From: JADZAI01 sp047602465
GTDB lineage: Bacteria; Pseudomonadota; Alphaproteobacteria; Micropepsales; Micropepsaceae
NCBI GenBank assembly: GCA_047602465.1
Contig: JASGHF010000001.1
Location: 620,001-684,000, forward strand
Direction: 5' to 3'
DNA length: 64,000 nt
Below the pieces are notes generated by a model that did no database searches, was not told where the DNA came from, and saw nothing but the letters and a program-made list of their open reading frames with translations. Each line of letters starts with the position of its first letter. Position 1 is the stretch's first letter. Below are positions 43,446 through 51,807 of this stretch, in pieces. The translations under genes were made by a program, and so were the position numbers.

Positions 43446-45680
43446 GTGTTCCGCCGCTTGTCGTTCCCGCTCCGCATCCTGCCCTATGCCGTCGTGCTGG
43501 CGGTGGCGGCCCTTGTGGCGTTCGACCCCGCCAAGATCCTGTCGGTGGCGCGGGACCGCATTTTCGACGGCTATCAGCGGCTGTCGCCGCGCATCTATGT
43601 CGACCCCGCAACCGCCGGTTTTCCGGGCGTTCTGTATGTCGATATCGACGATTCCAGCCTCGCGAAGCTGGGCCAGTGGCCGTGGCCGCGGACCCAGCTT
43701 GCGGTTCTGATCGACAGGCTGAACGCGGCCGGAGCGAAGGTTATCGTTTTCGATATCGTGTTCGCCGAAGCCGACCGGGCTTCGCCCGCCGAGGTGACGC
43801 GGACCTGGCCGGAGGGGGAACCCTACGATTCGGCGCGCCTCGCCCTCGCCGCCCTGCCCTCCAACGACCAGACGCTGGCCGATTCCATGCGGGCGGCGAC
43901 CACGGTGACGGGCTTCGTGCTGGGCGAGGCGAGCGTCGCGCGGCAGCCCGCGCTGAAACAGGGCTTCGCCGTCGCAGGCAATCTGAAGCCCGCCGGATAT
44001 GTGCCGGGCTATGGCGGCGGCTCGGCCCCCATCGCCGTGCTGGAGGATGCGGCCAAAGGGAACGGATCGCTGAATGTCGTTCCGGACGGCGACGGCATCA
44101 TCCGGCAGGTGCCGATGCTGGTGTCGCTGGACGGCACGATCTATCCCTCGGCCATGGTGGAGGCGTTGCGCCTTGCGGCGACGCCCACAAATCTTGCCGT
44201 GAAAACCAGCGGCGCTTCGGGCGAGGCCTCCTTCGGCGCCGCAACCGGCATCGTCGCGGTGAAGGCCGGCAAGTTCGTCGTCGAATCCACGGCGAACGGA
44301 TCGCAGTATCTCCATTTCACGCGCCATGAGCCGCGCCGGAAACTGAGCGCCGCCGAGGTGATCGACGGCACAGCCGATCTGTCGCGCGTCAATGGCGCGA
44401 TCGTGTGGATCGGGACCAGCGCTGCGGGTCTGAAAGACCTGCGAACGACGCCATTGGAGCCGGCGGCGGTGGGCGTCGAGATCCAGGTGCAGGCGACCGA
44501 AACCGCGCTGCTGGGCGCGGCGCTGAAGCGGCCCGACTTTGCGCGCGGCGCAGAGTTCATGTTCGTGCTGGTGCTGGGGATGATCATCGCCTTCCTGGCG
44601 CTGAGGGCCAGCGCCTATTGGATCGGCGTGCTGGCGGCGGTGGCGGCCGTCGGCGCGGTGGGCGTTTCATGGTGGGCGTTCGCCTATCAGAACTGGCTGC
44701 TCGATCCGGTGGGGCCGTCGCTGGCCGGGTTCGCGGCGTTCGTGGTGGGCGCGCTGGTGCGCTTCAGCGAGACGGAAGGCGAGCGCAGCCATATCCGCCG
44801 CGCGTTCTCACAGTACATCTCGGAAGACGTGGTCGACGAGATCGCGGAGCGGCCGGGGCAACTGAAACTCGGCGGCGAGGCGCGGACCATGACGATCATG
44901 TTCTGCGACCTGCGCGGGTTCACCGCGATCTCCGAGCGCTACAAGAGCGATCCGGAAGGGCTGACGCAGCTCATCAACCGGGTGCTGACGCCGCTGAGCC
45001 GGGCGGTGATCGCGCACAAGGGCACGATCGACAAATATATCGGCGACTGCGTGATGGCGTTCTGGAACGCGCCGCTGGACGATGCCGCCCATGCCGCCAA
45101 CGCCGCCGCCTGCGCGCTGGACATGGTGCGGGATATGGATGCGCTGAACGCCGAATTGCAGGCGGAGCGAAGCGATGCGCCGCGCATCCGTGTCGGCATC
45201 GGGATCAATACCGGGCAGGTCGTGGTCGGCAATATGGGATCGGACCTGCGCTTCGATTACTCGGTGCTGGGCGATGCGGTGAACCTGTCCGCGCGGGTGC
45301 AATCCTATTCCGGCAATTACGGCGTCGACACCGTCGTCGCAGAGGACACAGCCGCAGCGGCGCCGGACTATGCCTGGCTGCAGGTCGACCGCATCACCGT
45401 GAAAGGCAAGGCGCATCCGGCGGACCTGTTCGTGCTGGCGGGCGACGCTTCGCTGAGCGAGACCGCGCTGTTCCGCCGCGCCAAGCAGGCGCATGCGCGC
45501 CTGTTCGCCGCGATGCTGTGGCGCGACTGGGACGGGGCCGAGGCGGAAGCGCGCGACCTGATGACCTGGAGTCCGCTGGGCGTGGAGTTGTACGCGCTGC
45601 ACCTGAAGCGCATCGCATACTGGCGCGCGAACGCCCCCGCCGAGGGGTGGGAAGGCGAATGGGTGGCCGACGCGAAGTGA
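43446..45680 (+). CDS. CHASE2-domain adenylate/guanylate cyclase
   Basis: A 744-residue membrane sensor cyclase starting at GTG. An N-terminal signal-anchor helix (about 10-25) is followed by an extracytoplasmic CHASE2 domain (YVDIDDSSLAKLGQWPWPRTQL, GAKVIVFDIVFAEADRAS), three C-terminal membrane helices (about 365-435) and a class III cyclase domain. Catalytic features are TIMFCDLRGFTAISE (metal Asp), GTIDKYIGDCVMAFWN (second Asp), and FDYSVLGDAVNLSARVQ. Whether it makes cAMP or cGMP cannot be read safely. A C-terminal helical region follows. It precedes the Sel1 gene by 40 bases. Confidence 0.93.
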   Translation: MFRRLSFPLRILPYAVVLAVAALVAFDPAKILSVARDRIFDGYQRLSPRIYVDPATAGFPGVLYVDIDDSSLAKLGQWPWPRTQLAVLIDRLNAAGAKVIVFDIVFAEADRASPAEVTRTWPEGEPYDSARLALAALPSNDQTLADSMRAATTVTGFVLGEASVARQPALKQGFAVAGNLKPAGYVPGYGGGSAPIAVLEDAAKGNGSLNVVPDGDGIIRQVPMLVSLDGTIYPSAMVEALRLAATPTNLAVKTSGASGEASFGAATGIVAVKAGKFVVESTANGSQYLHFTRHEPRRKLSAAEVIDGTADLSRVNGAIVWIGTSAAGLKDLRTTPLEPAAVGVEIQVQATETALLGAALKRPDFARGAEFMFVLVLGMIIAFLALRASAYWIGVLAAVAAVGAVGVSWWAFAYQNWLLDPVGPSLAGFAAFVVGALVRFSETEGERSHIRRAFSQYISEDVVDEIAERPGQLKLGGEARTMTIMFCDLRGFTAISERYKSDPEGLTQLINRVLTPLSRAVIAHKGTIDKYIGDCVMAFWNAPLDDAAHAANAAACALDMVRDMDALNAELQAERSDAPRIRVGIGINTGQVVVGNMGSDLRFDYSVLGDAVNLSARVQSYSGNYGVDTVVAEDTAAAAPDYAWLQVDRITVKGKAHPADLFVLAGDASLSETALFRRAKQAHARLFAAMLWRDWDGAEAEARDLMTWSPLGVELYALHLKRIAYWRANAPAEGWEGEWVADAK

Positions 45681-45720
45681 TCGACACGAATCGGCCGCAT
45701 CTCTACGATTTCGATCAGCC

Positions 45721-46611
45721 ATGAAACTGCTTCGCACCATCGCCCTGGCGCTGACGCTCGCCGCGCCCGCAGCCGCGCAGGATGCCGACGACACGCCCGA
45801 CGATCCGGCTGTCGAGGAAGCCGGCACGTCGGGCAAGGCGTATGAGGCCTTCCTCAACGGGCGGTATGAGGAAGCGATCGCCATCTGGCTGCCGCTCGCC
45901 AATGCCGGCGATGCGGCGGCGCAGTTCAATATGGGCGTCATGTACGCCAACGGGCTGGGCGTCGATCGCGACATGGGCGTCGCGATGGACTGGTGGGAGG
46001 CTGCGGCGCGCCAGCTTCATGTCCGCGCGGCGCATAATCTGGCGCTCGCGATGCTGGCGGGGGAGCCGCATGACGGCGACCGCGACGGCGAACCGCCGGA
46101 TACGACGGCGATCCTGCGCTATCTGAAGATCGGCGCGGATGCGGGGTATCCCAATTCCGAATACACGCTGGGCAAACTGTATGCGGAGGGCGTGGGCGTC
46201 GAGAAAGACCCGCGCCGGGCGGCGGAGCTGTTCCTGAGCGCGAGCATCAAGGGCTTCGCCAAGGCGCAGTACAATCTGGGCAAGATCTATCGCGACGGGA
46301 CCGGCATGAAGGCCGATACGGGGCTGTCGCTGTTCTGGTTCGCGGAAGCGGCCGAACGCGGACATCCGCGCGCGCAGGATCGCATGGCGCATCGGCGTCT
46401 GTCGGGCGAAGGCGTGCCGCAGGACGATGTCGAGGCCCTGAAATGGGCGATCCTGGCGGCGGCGCAGGGCGTGGAGAGTTCCCAGAAGCTGCGCTTCAAG
46501 CTGACGACGTCGATGACGGCCAGCGAAATCGCCGAGGCCGAGAAGCGCGCCGCCGCCTTTGCGCCGCGCAAAGGGCCGGTGCTGAACCTGCCCCGCGCGC
46601 CGGACAATTGA
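45721..46611 (+). CDS. exported Sel1-repeat protein
   Basis: A 296-residue protein with signal peptide (MKLLRTIALALTLAAPAAAQ) and about six Sel1-like repeats, clearly visible as AAQFNMGVMYANGLGVDRD, NSEYTLGKLYAEGVGVEKDP, KAQYNLGKIYRDGTGMKAD and HPRAQDRMAHRRLSGEGVPQDD. These alpha-solenoid repeats mediate protein interactions. It is probably periplasmic. It is downstream of the cyclase and one base overlaps the epimerase (TGATG). Confidence 0.9.
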   Translation: MKLLRTIALALTLAAPAAAQDADDTPDDPAVEEAGTSGKAYEAFLNGRYEEAIAIWLPLANAGDAAAQFNMGVMYANGLGVDRDMGVAMDWWEAAARQLHVRAAHNLALAMLAGEPHDGDRDGEPPDTTAILRYLKIGADAGYPNSEYTLGKLYAEGVGVEKDPRRAAELFLSASIKGFAKAQYNLGKIYRDGTGMKADTGLSLFWFAEAAERGHPRAQDRMAHRRLSGEGVPQDDVEALKWAILAAAQGVESSQKLRFKLTTSMTASEIAEAEKRAAAFAPRKGPVLNLPRAPDN

Positions 46612-47561
46612 TGTCGCCCGGCCTGACGATCCGGCGCGAGAGCTGGCCGCTGGAAAAGCCGTTCGCGATCTCGCGCGGCGTGAAGACTGCTGCCGACGTG
46701 ATCGTCGTCGAAGCGTCGGAGGGCGGCTTCACCGGGCGCGGCGAGTGCGTGCCCTATGCGCGTTATGGCGAAACCGTCGACAGCGTCGAGGCGGAGCTGC
46801 GCGCGGCGTCATCGCCGGGCGATCTGCCGCGCGGCGCGGCGCGCAATGCGCTGGACTGCGCGCTGTGGGATCTGCGGGCCAAGCGCGATGGCGTCGCTGC
46901 CTGGCGATTGGCCGGGCTGCCTGCGCCGCGCGCTGCGATTACGGCCTACACGATAAGCCTGGGCGCGCCCGAGGCGATGCGCGCCGCAGCGGCCGAGGCG
47001 GCGGCGCGGCCTTTGCTGAAGGTGAAACTGGGCACCGGCGATCCGGTCGGCTGTATCGCCGCGGTTCGTGCGGGTGCGCCTGCCTCGCGTCTGATCGCGG
47101 ACGCCAATGAGGGCTGGAGCGTCGCGCAGTTCAAGGCGATCGCGAGCGATCTGGCCGCGCTGGGCGTCGAACTGGTCGAGCAGCCGGTTCCGGCGGCGCA
47201 GGACGCAGAGCTGGAGGGATGGCTCTCTCCCCTGCTCGTCTGCGCCGATGAGAGCTTCCACGTGGCGGCCGATATCGCGGGGCTGAAGGGCCGCTATGGC
47301 GCGGTGAACATCAAGCTCGACAAGGCAGGCGGATTTACCGAGGCGCTGGCCTGCCTGCGCGCGGCGGAAGATGCGGGGCTGAAGATCATGGTCGGGTGCA
47401 TGGTGGCGACGTCGCTGGCCATGGCGCCTGCGGCGCTGCTGGCGGCGAAGGCCGACTATGTCGATCTCGACGGGCCGCTGCTGCTGAAGGCGGATCGCGA
47501 TGGCGGTATCCGGTTCGACGGCAGCCTGATGTATCCGCCCTCGCCTGATCTGTGGGGCTGA
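46611..47561 (+). CDS. dipeptide epimerase (enolase superfamily; L-Ala-D/L-Glu epimerase-like)
   Basis: A 316-residue enolase-superfamily enzyme. Catalytic and metal residues fit the muconate-lactonizing/dipeptide epimerase subgroup: the K-x-K acid/base in LLKVKLGTGD, metal ligands in LIADANEGW, VELVEQPVP and VCADESF, and the second Lys in VNIKLDKAGGF. In bacteria this group epimerises L-Ala-D-Glu from murein recycling, or racemises N-acetyl-D-glutamate; which one cannot be decided here. It starts at ATG overlapping the Sel1 stop by one base. Confidence 0.88.
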   Translation: MSPGLTIRRESWPLEKPFAISRGVKTAADVIVVEASEGGFTGRGECVPYARYGETVDSVEAELRAASSPGDLPRGAARNALDCALWDLRAKRDGVAAWRLAGLPAPRAAITAYTISLGAPEAMRAAAAEAAARPLLKVKLGTGDPVGCIAAVRAGAPASRLIADANEGWSVAQFKAIASDLAALGVELVEQPVPAAQDAELEGWLSPLLVCADESFHVAADIAGLKGRYGAVNIKLDKAGGFTEALACLRAAEDAGLKIMVGCMVATSLAMAPAALLAAKADYVDLDGPLLLKADRDGGIRFDGSLMYPPSPDLWG

Positions 47562-47585
47562 GCGCTCAGTTCGCGCAGGTAACTG

Positions 47586-47619
47586 CAGGCCGGACCAGAC
47601 AGCGGCGTCGGCCTGTTTT
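47586..47619 (+). terminator. Rho-independent terminator after the epimerase gene
   Basis: CAGGCCG (47586-47592) and CGGCCTG (47609-47615) form a stem followed by TTTT (47616-47619). It separates the epimerase gene from the pqq operon. Confidence 0.7.
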
Positions 47620-47728
47620 CCCTTTTGCACGGGAACAGTCTTGCCGGAACTCGCCGCCAATAAGGCCTTGCCAAGCGGCAGATCGGGCGTAAGCTTTCAC
47701 GCGCAGATATTCAGAGGAGAGGACTCCC

Positions 47729-47824
47729 ATGCAGCAGAAGAAATCCTGGGCGAAGCCCAAAGCGGTCGAAACTCATGCCGCCATGGAGATCAACTGCTAC
47801 GTCTCCTGCACGCTGAAAAAGTAG
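47729..47824 (+). CDS. pqqA: PqqA precursor peptide of pyrroloquinoline quinone
   Basis: A 31-residue peptide with a good ribosome binding site (AGAGGAGAGG) upstream. The cofactor is made from one Glu and one Tyr of the peptide, spaced E-x-x-x-Y; here Glu20 and Tyr24 (MEINCYVSCTLKK) fulfil this. The N-terminus SWAKPKAVETHAA is like other PqqA leaders. Two Cys flank the Tyr (Cys23, Cys27), unlike the better known Pro-Ala-rich tails. It is first in the pqqABCDE operon and 27 bases before pqqB. Confidence 0.9.
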   Translation: MQQKKSWAKPKAVETHAAMEINCYVSCTLKK

Positions 47825-47851
47825 GACAGCGGAGACAGTCAGGCATCCTTC

Positions 47852-48754
47852 ATGCGGCTTCTGGTTCTGGGTTCCGGGGCCGGCGGAGGACTCCCGCAGT
47901 GGAATGCGCTCAATGAGAACGGGCGGGCCGCCTTCGGGCGCGACCCGCTCGTTCCGTTTCGGAGCCAGTGTTCGCTGGCCGTCAGTATAGACGGCGAGAG
48001 CTGGGCGATCCTCAACGCCGCGCCGGACCTTCGGCAACAGATCATCGACAATCCGGCGCTGCATCCCAAAACGGGGCCGCGCTCGTCGCCTATTCGCGCC
48101 GTGCTTCTGACCGGGGCGGAGATCGACCAGGTGACGGGGCTGCTCACCTTGCGCGAGCGGCAGGCGTTCGATGTGTGGGCGAGCGCGCCCACATTGGCGG
48201 CGCTGGCGATGAACCCGATCTTCGAGGCGCTGTCGGCGGCGTATGTGACCCGGCGCGCGGTGACGCCGGGAGCGGCGTTCGCGCCCCTGCCCGGCCTCAA
48301 GGTTACGCCGCTGGATGTGCCGGGGAAGGCGCCGCTCTATCTGGAGCGGACGCGCGCGACTCCGACTGATGCCGCGCCGGGGGACAGCCTGGCGTTCGTG
48401 CTGGAGAGCGCTGGCCGCCGGGTAGTGTTCGCGCCGGGCGTCAAAGAGGTGACGGACGACATCGCCAGGGCCGCCGATGGCGCGGATGTGGTGCTGATCG
48501 ACGGGACGCTGTTCACGGACGATGAGATGATCCGGGCCGGCGAAGGGGCGAAAGCCGGGCGGCGGATGGGGCATCTGCCGATGACCGGCGACGGGAGCAT
48601 CGTCGAGGCCTTTCGCGGCATCGCCGCAAAGCGCAAGCTGTTCATCCATATCAACAACACGAATCCTGCCGCGCGGCGGGACAGTCCGGCGCGCGCGGCA
48701 CTGGCCGAGGCCGGGTGGGACATCGCCGAGGACGGGATGGAGATCGAGCTGTGA
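47852..48754 (+). CDS. pqqB: PqqB, metallo-beta-lactamase-fold PQQ biosynthesis protein
   Basis: A 300-residue metallo-beta-lactamase-fold protein thought to act as a hydroxylase in tyrosine maturation of PQQ. Signature parts are LVLGSGAGGGLPQWNALN, SVSIDGESWAILNAAPDLRQQI, VLLTGAEIDQVTGLLTLRE and, near the end, GRRMGHLPMTGDGS and HINNTNPAARRDSP. The start is ATG 47852. It overlaps pqqC by four bases (GTGA). Confidence 0.95.
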   Translation: MRLLVLGSGAGGGLPQWNALNENGRAAFGRDPLVPFRSQCSLAVSIDGESWAILNAAPDLRQQIIDNPALHPKTGPRSSPIRAVLLTGAEIDQVTGLLTLRERQAFDVWASAPTLAALAMNPIFEALSAAYVTRRAVTPGAAFAPLPGLKVTPLDVPGKAPLYLERTRATPTDAAPGDSLAFVLESAGRRVVFAPGVKEVTDDIARAADGADVVLIDGTLFTDDEMIRAGEGAKAGRRMGHLPMTGDGSIVEAFRGIAAKRKLFIHINNTNPAARRDSPARAALAEAGWDIAEDGMEIEL

Positions 48755-49482
48755 GCGCGCTGATGTCGCCCGCCGAACTGGAAGCCGCGCTGCGGGCCGT
48801 CGGCGCAGCGCGCTATCACGACAAACATGCGTTTCACCATCGCCTGCATGCGGGCAAGCTGAACCGTGGGCAGGTGCAGGCGTGGGCGCTGAACCGCTAC
48901 GTCTATCAGGCGCATATTCCGATCAAGGATGCGGCGCTGATCGCGCGCTGCCCGGATCGCGATCTGCGCCGGGCGTGGCGGTCGCGATTGGCCGACCATG
49001 ACGGCGATGAAAAGCGCGAAGGCGGGATCGCGCGCTGGCTGCGCATGACGGCGGCGCTGGGGCTGGATGAGGCGGAGGTGACCTCGATGCGCGCCGCCCT
49101 GCCCGGCACGCTGTTCGCGGTGGAAGCCTATGTGCGCTTCGTCAGCGAGCGGACGCTGCTGGAGGCGGTGGCCTCGTCGCTGACCGAATTGTTCGCGCCG
49201 AAGATCATCGCCGAGCGCGTGGAGGGCATGCTCGCGAACTACGATTTCGTGGACAAGGAAGCCCTCGCCTATTTCACGCCGCGCCTGACCGAGGCGCCTC
49301 AGGATTCGGCGTTCGCGCTGGACTACTGCCAGCGGCATGCCGACACGCCCGGGAAGCAGGCGCTGGTGATCGGCGCGCTGGAGTTCAAATGCGGCGTGCT
49401 GTGGTCGATGCTGGACGCGCTGCAGGCGGCGTATGTGGAGCCGGGCGTCATTCCGCCGGGCGCCTTCGTGCCCAAGCCATGA
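48751..49482 (+). CDS. pqqC: pyrroloquinoline-quinone synthase (PqqC)
   Basis: Catalyses the final ring closure and eight-electron oxidation to PQQ with oxygen; 243 residues, all helical. Family markers are YHDKHAFHHRLHAGKLNRGQ, QAWALNRYVYQAHIPIKDAAL, TELFAPKIIAERVEGMLANY, and LDYCQRHADTPGKQ. The GTG overlapping the pqqB stop is used; an ATG four codons further in is an alternative. It overlaps pqqD by four bases. Confidence 0.95.
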   Translation: MSALMSPAELEAALRAVGAARYHDKHAFHHRLHAGKLNRGQVQAWALNRYVYQAHIPIKDAALIARCPDRDLRRAWRSRLADHDGDEKREGGIARWLRMTAALGLDEAEVTSMRAALPGTLFAVEAYVRFVSERTLLEAVASSLTELFAPKIIAERVEGMLANYDFVDKEALAYFTPRLTEAPQDSAFALDYCQRHADTPGKQALVIGALEFKCGVLWSMLDALQAAYVEPGVIPPGAFVPKP

Positions 49483-49739
49483 GCGCGCCGCGCCTGAAGC
49501 CCGGCGTGCGGCTGCATTTCGACCGGGTGCGCGGCAGACAGGTGCTGCTCGCGCCGGAGCGTGTCGTGGCGCTGGATGAAACGGCGCATGCCATTCTGGC
49601 GCGCGTCGATGGCGTGACGCCGCTGGCGGCGATCGCGGCGGCGCTGGCGGCGGAGTATGATGCGGATGCGGCCGAGATCGCCGTGGATGCCGAGGCGCTG
49701 ATCGGCGACCTCGCGCTCAAGGGCTATGTGAGCGCATGA
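49479..49739 (+). CDS. pqqD: PqqD, peptide chaperone of PQQ biosynthesis
   Basis: An 86-residue winged-helix-like protein that carries PqqA to the radical SAM enzyme PqqE. The N-terminal strands (LKPGVRLHFDRVRGRQVLL) and APERVVALDETAHAILARVDG are characteristic, and the remaining part is helical. ATG overlaps the pqqC stop and the pqqE start overlaps its stop (both ATGA). Confidence 0.93.
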   Translation: MSAPRLKPGVRLHFDRVRGRQVLLAPERVVALDETAHAILARVDGVTPLAAIAAALAAEYDADAAEIAVDAEALIGDLALKGYVSA

Positions 49740-50812
49740 GCGCGCCGGCGCCAGTGGGACTGCTGGCGGAACTGACGCATCGCTGTCCGCTTGCCTGCCC
49801 CTATTGCTCCAATCCGCTTGAACTGACGCGCGCATCGGACGAGCTGAGCGCCGCCGACTGGGCGCGCGTGTTCGGCGAGGCGGCGGATCTGGGCGTGCTG
49901 CAGCTTCACCTGTCGGGCGGGGAGCCGGCCTCGCGGCGCGATCTGGAGGAGATCGTCGCGGCGGCGCGGGCGGCGGACCTTTATGTCAACCTCATCACCT
50001 CAGGGATCGGGCTGACGGAAGCCCGGCTGGGCGCGCTGGCAGAGGCCGGACTCGATCATGTGCAGCTGTCGGTGCAGGACACCGATGCTGAAGGGTCGGA
50101 CCGGATCGGCGGGTATCGCGGGTTCGGGCGCAAGATGGAGGTGGCGCGCTGGACGCGGGCGCTGGGCCTGCCGCTGACGCTGAACGCGCCGGTGCATCGC
50201 GCCAATGTGCAGCACGTACAGGCCTTCATCGACATGGCGCTGGCGATGGACGCCGGGCGCATCGAGATCGCGTATGTGCAGTACTATGGCTGGGCGCTGG
50301 CCAACCGGGCCGCGCTGCTGCCGACGCGCGCGCAGCTGGATGAAACGATTGCCGTGGTCGATGCGGCGCGCGCGGCGCTTCAGGGCCGGCTGGTGATCGA
50401 TTTCGTTCTGCCGGACTATTACGCCGATGCGCCCAAACCCTGCATGGGCGGATGGGGCCGCGAGGTGATCGTGGTGACGCCGGAAGGCGCGGCGATGCCG
50501 TGCCATGCCGCGCGCTCCATTCCGGGCATGGCGTTCGAGAACGTGCGCGAGCGCGCGCTAGGCGATATCTGGGCCGACAGTGCGGCGTTCAACGCCTATC
50601 GCGGGACGGCGTGGATGAAAGAGCCGTGCCGGGGCTGCGCCAATGCCGAGATCGACTGGGGCGGGTGCCGCTGCCAGGCGCTGGCGCTGGCGGGCGATGC
50701 GGCGGCGGCCGATCCGATCTGCGCGCTGTCGCCCCGCCATGAATACGTCGTCGCGCTGACGGCGGAGGCGGATGCTCCGCCCCCGCCCTATCGCTATCGG
50801 CGCATGGGCTAG
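49736..50812 (+). CDS. pqqE: PqqE, radical SAM PQQ biosynthesis enzyme
   Basis: Forms the carbon-carbon bond between Glu and Tyr of PqqA; 358 residues. The radical SAM cluster motif is C-x3-C-x2-C at residues 17-24 (CPLACPYC), followed by LGVLQLHLSGGEPASRRD and the C-terminal SPASM region with auxiliary-cluster Cys (KPCMGGWG, MPCHAARSIPG, EPCRGCANAEIDWGGCRCQA). It is the last pqq gene here; pqqF or pqqG proteases and a PQQ dehydrogenase are not in the window. It is convergent with the alcohol dehydrogenase gene, overlapping by four bases. Confidence 0.96.
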   Translation: MSAPAPVGLLAELTHRCPLACPYCSNPLELTRASDELSAADWARVFGEAADLGVLQLHLSGGEPASRRDLEEIVAAARAADLYVNLITSGIGLTEARLGALAEAGLDHVQLSVQDTDAEGSDRIGGYRGFGRKMEVARWTRALGLPLTLNAPVHRANVQHVQAFIDMALAMDAGRIEIAYVQYYGWALANRAALLPTRAQLDETIAVVDAARAALQGRLVIDFVLPDYYADAPKPCMGGWGREVIVVTPEGAAMPCHAARSIPGMAFENVRERALGDIWADSAAFNAYRGTAWMKEPCRGCANAEIDWGGCRCQALALAGDAAAADPICALSPRHEYVVALTAEADAPPPPYRYRRMG

Positions 50813-51807
50813 AACGTCAGGACGATCTTGCCGAAGTGGGCCTGTGACTTCATCAGCTCCAGCGCCGCGCGCGCCTCGGTGAAGGGCATGACCTTGTCGA
50901 CCACCGGCTTGATGCCGTTGGCCTCGATGGCGCGGCACATGGCTTCTGTCATCTCACGGCTGCCCACGGAAATACCGCCGACGCGGGCGTTTTTGGAGAA
51001 GATGAGCGGCACCGGCACGTCCTGCGATACGCCGGCGAGAATGCCGATCACCGCGACATGGCCGCCGACACGGATGGCGTTCAGCGACTGCACGAATGTG
51101 CCGGCGCCGCCGACTTCGATGACGTTGTCGGCGCCCTTGCCGTCCGTCATCTTGCGGACAGCCTTCGCCCAGTCGGGCGTCGTCTTGTAATTGATGAGAT
51201 GATCGGCGCCGAGCGCCTTCGCCCGCTGCAGTTTTTCATCGGACGAGGAGGTCGCGATCACGGTCGCCCCGGCCGCCTTGGCGAACTGCAAGGCGAAGAT
51301 CGAGACGCCGCCCGTCCCCTGCACCACCACCGTGTCGCCAGCCTTGAGGCCGCCATCCTGAAGGCCGCGCCAGGCCGTAAGGCCGGCACAGGGGAGACAT
51401 GCGGCTTCATTGTCGCTGAGGCCGGCGGGCGCGAGCGTCACGCCTTCCTGGCTGAGCACCATCTTTTCGGTGAGACAGCCGTCGAGCGATCCGCCGAGCG
51501 CCGTGGCCAGACCTTCGGCAGTCGGCTCGCCGGCCGGCCAGCCCTGGAAGAACTGCGTGATGACGCGGTCGCCGGCCTTCACGCGGGTGACGCCGGGGCC
51601 GGTGGCCTCGATCACGCCGCAGCCATCCGACAACGGCACCAGCGGCAGGCGGTGGCCGCCATACTGGATGGTCGCGAGGTCACGATAGTTGAGCGAGGCG
51701 GCGGTCATCCTGATCCGGACCTCGCCATGGCCCGGTTCGGGATCGGGCATCTCGACGAGTTTCAGATGGTCGAGGCCGAAACCTCCTTCGACTTGCAGAC
51801 GTTTCAC
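50809..51807 (-). CDS. NAD(P)-dependent medium-chain alcohol dehydrogenase/quinone oxidoreductase-like
   Basis: A 332-residue MDR-superfamily protein. The nucleotide-binding site VVQGTGGVSIFALQFAKAAGATV and the LGADHLINYKTTPDWAKAV region are clear. The catalytic-zinc Cys (usual G-x-C-x-x-D/H motif) is not evident in SLNYRDLATIQYGGHRLP, so it is more like a zinc-free quinone oxidoreductase or enoyl reductase of the family. Substrate unknown. It overlaps the following MFS gene by four bases, and a phosphotransferase, DUF6285 and MFS gene lie on the same strand. Confidence 0.85.
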   Translation of the reverse strand: MKRLQVEGGFGLDHLKLVEMPDPEPGHGEVRIRMTAASLNYRDLATIQYGGHRLPLVPLSDGCGVIEATGPGVTRVKAGDRVITQFFQGWPAGEPTAEGLATALGGSLDGCLTEKMVLSQEGVTLAPAGLSDNEAACLPCAGLTAWRGLQDGGLKAGDTVVVQGTGGVSIFALQFAKAAGATVIATSSSDEKLQRAKALGADHLINYKTTPDWAKAVRKMTDGKGADNVIEVGGAGTFVQSLNAIRVGGHVAVIGILAGVSQDVPVPLIFSKNARVGGISVGSREMTEAMCRAIEANGIKPVVDKVMPFTEARAALELMKSQAHFGKIVLTF

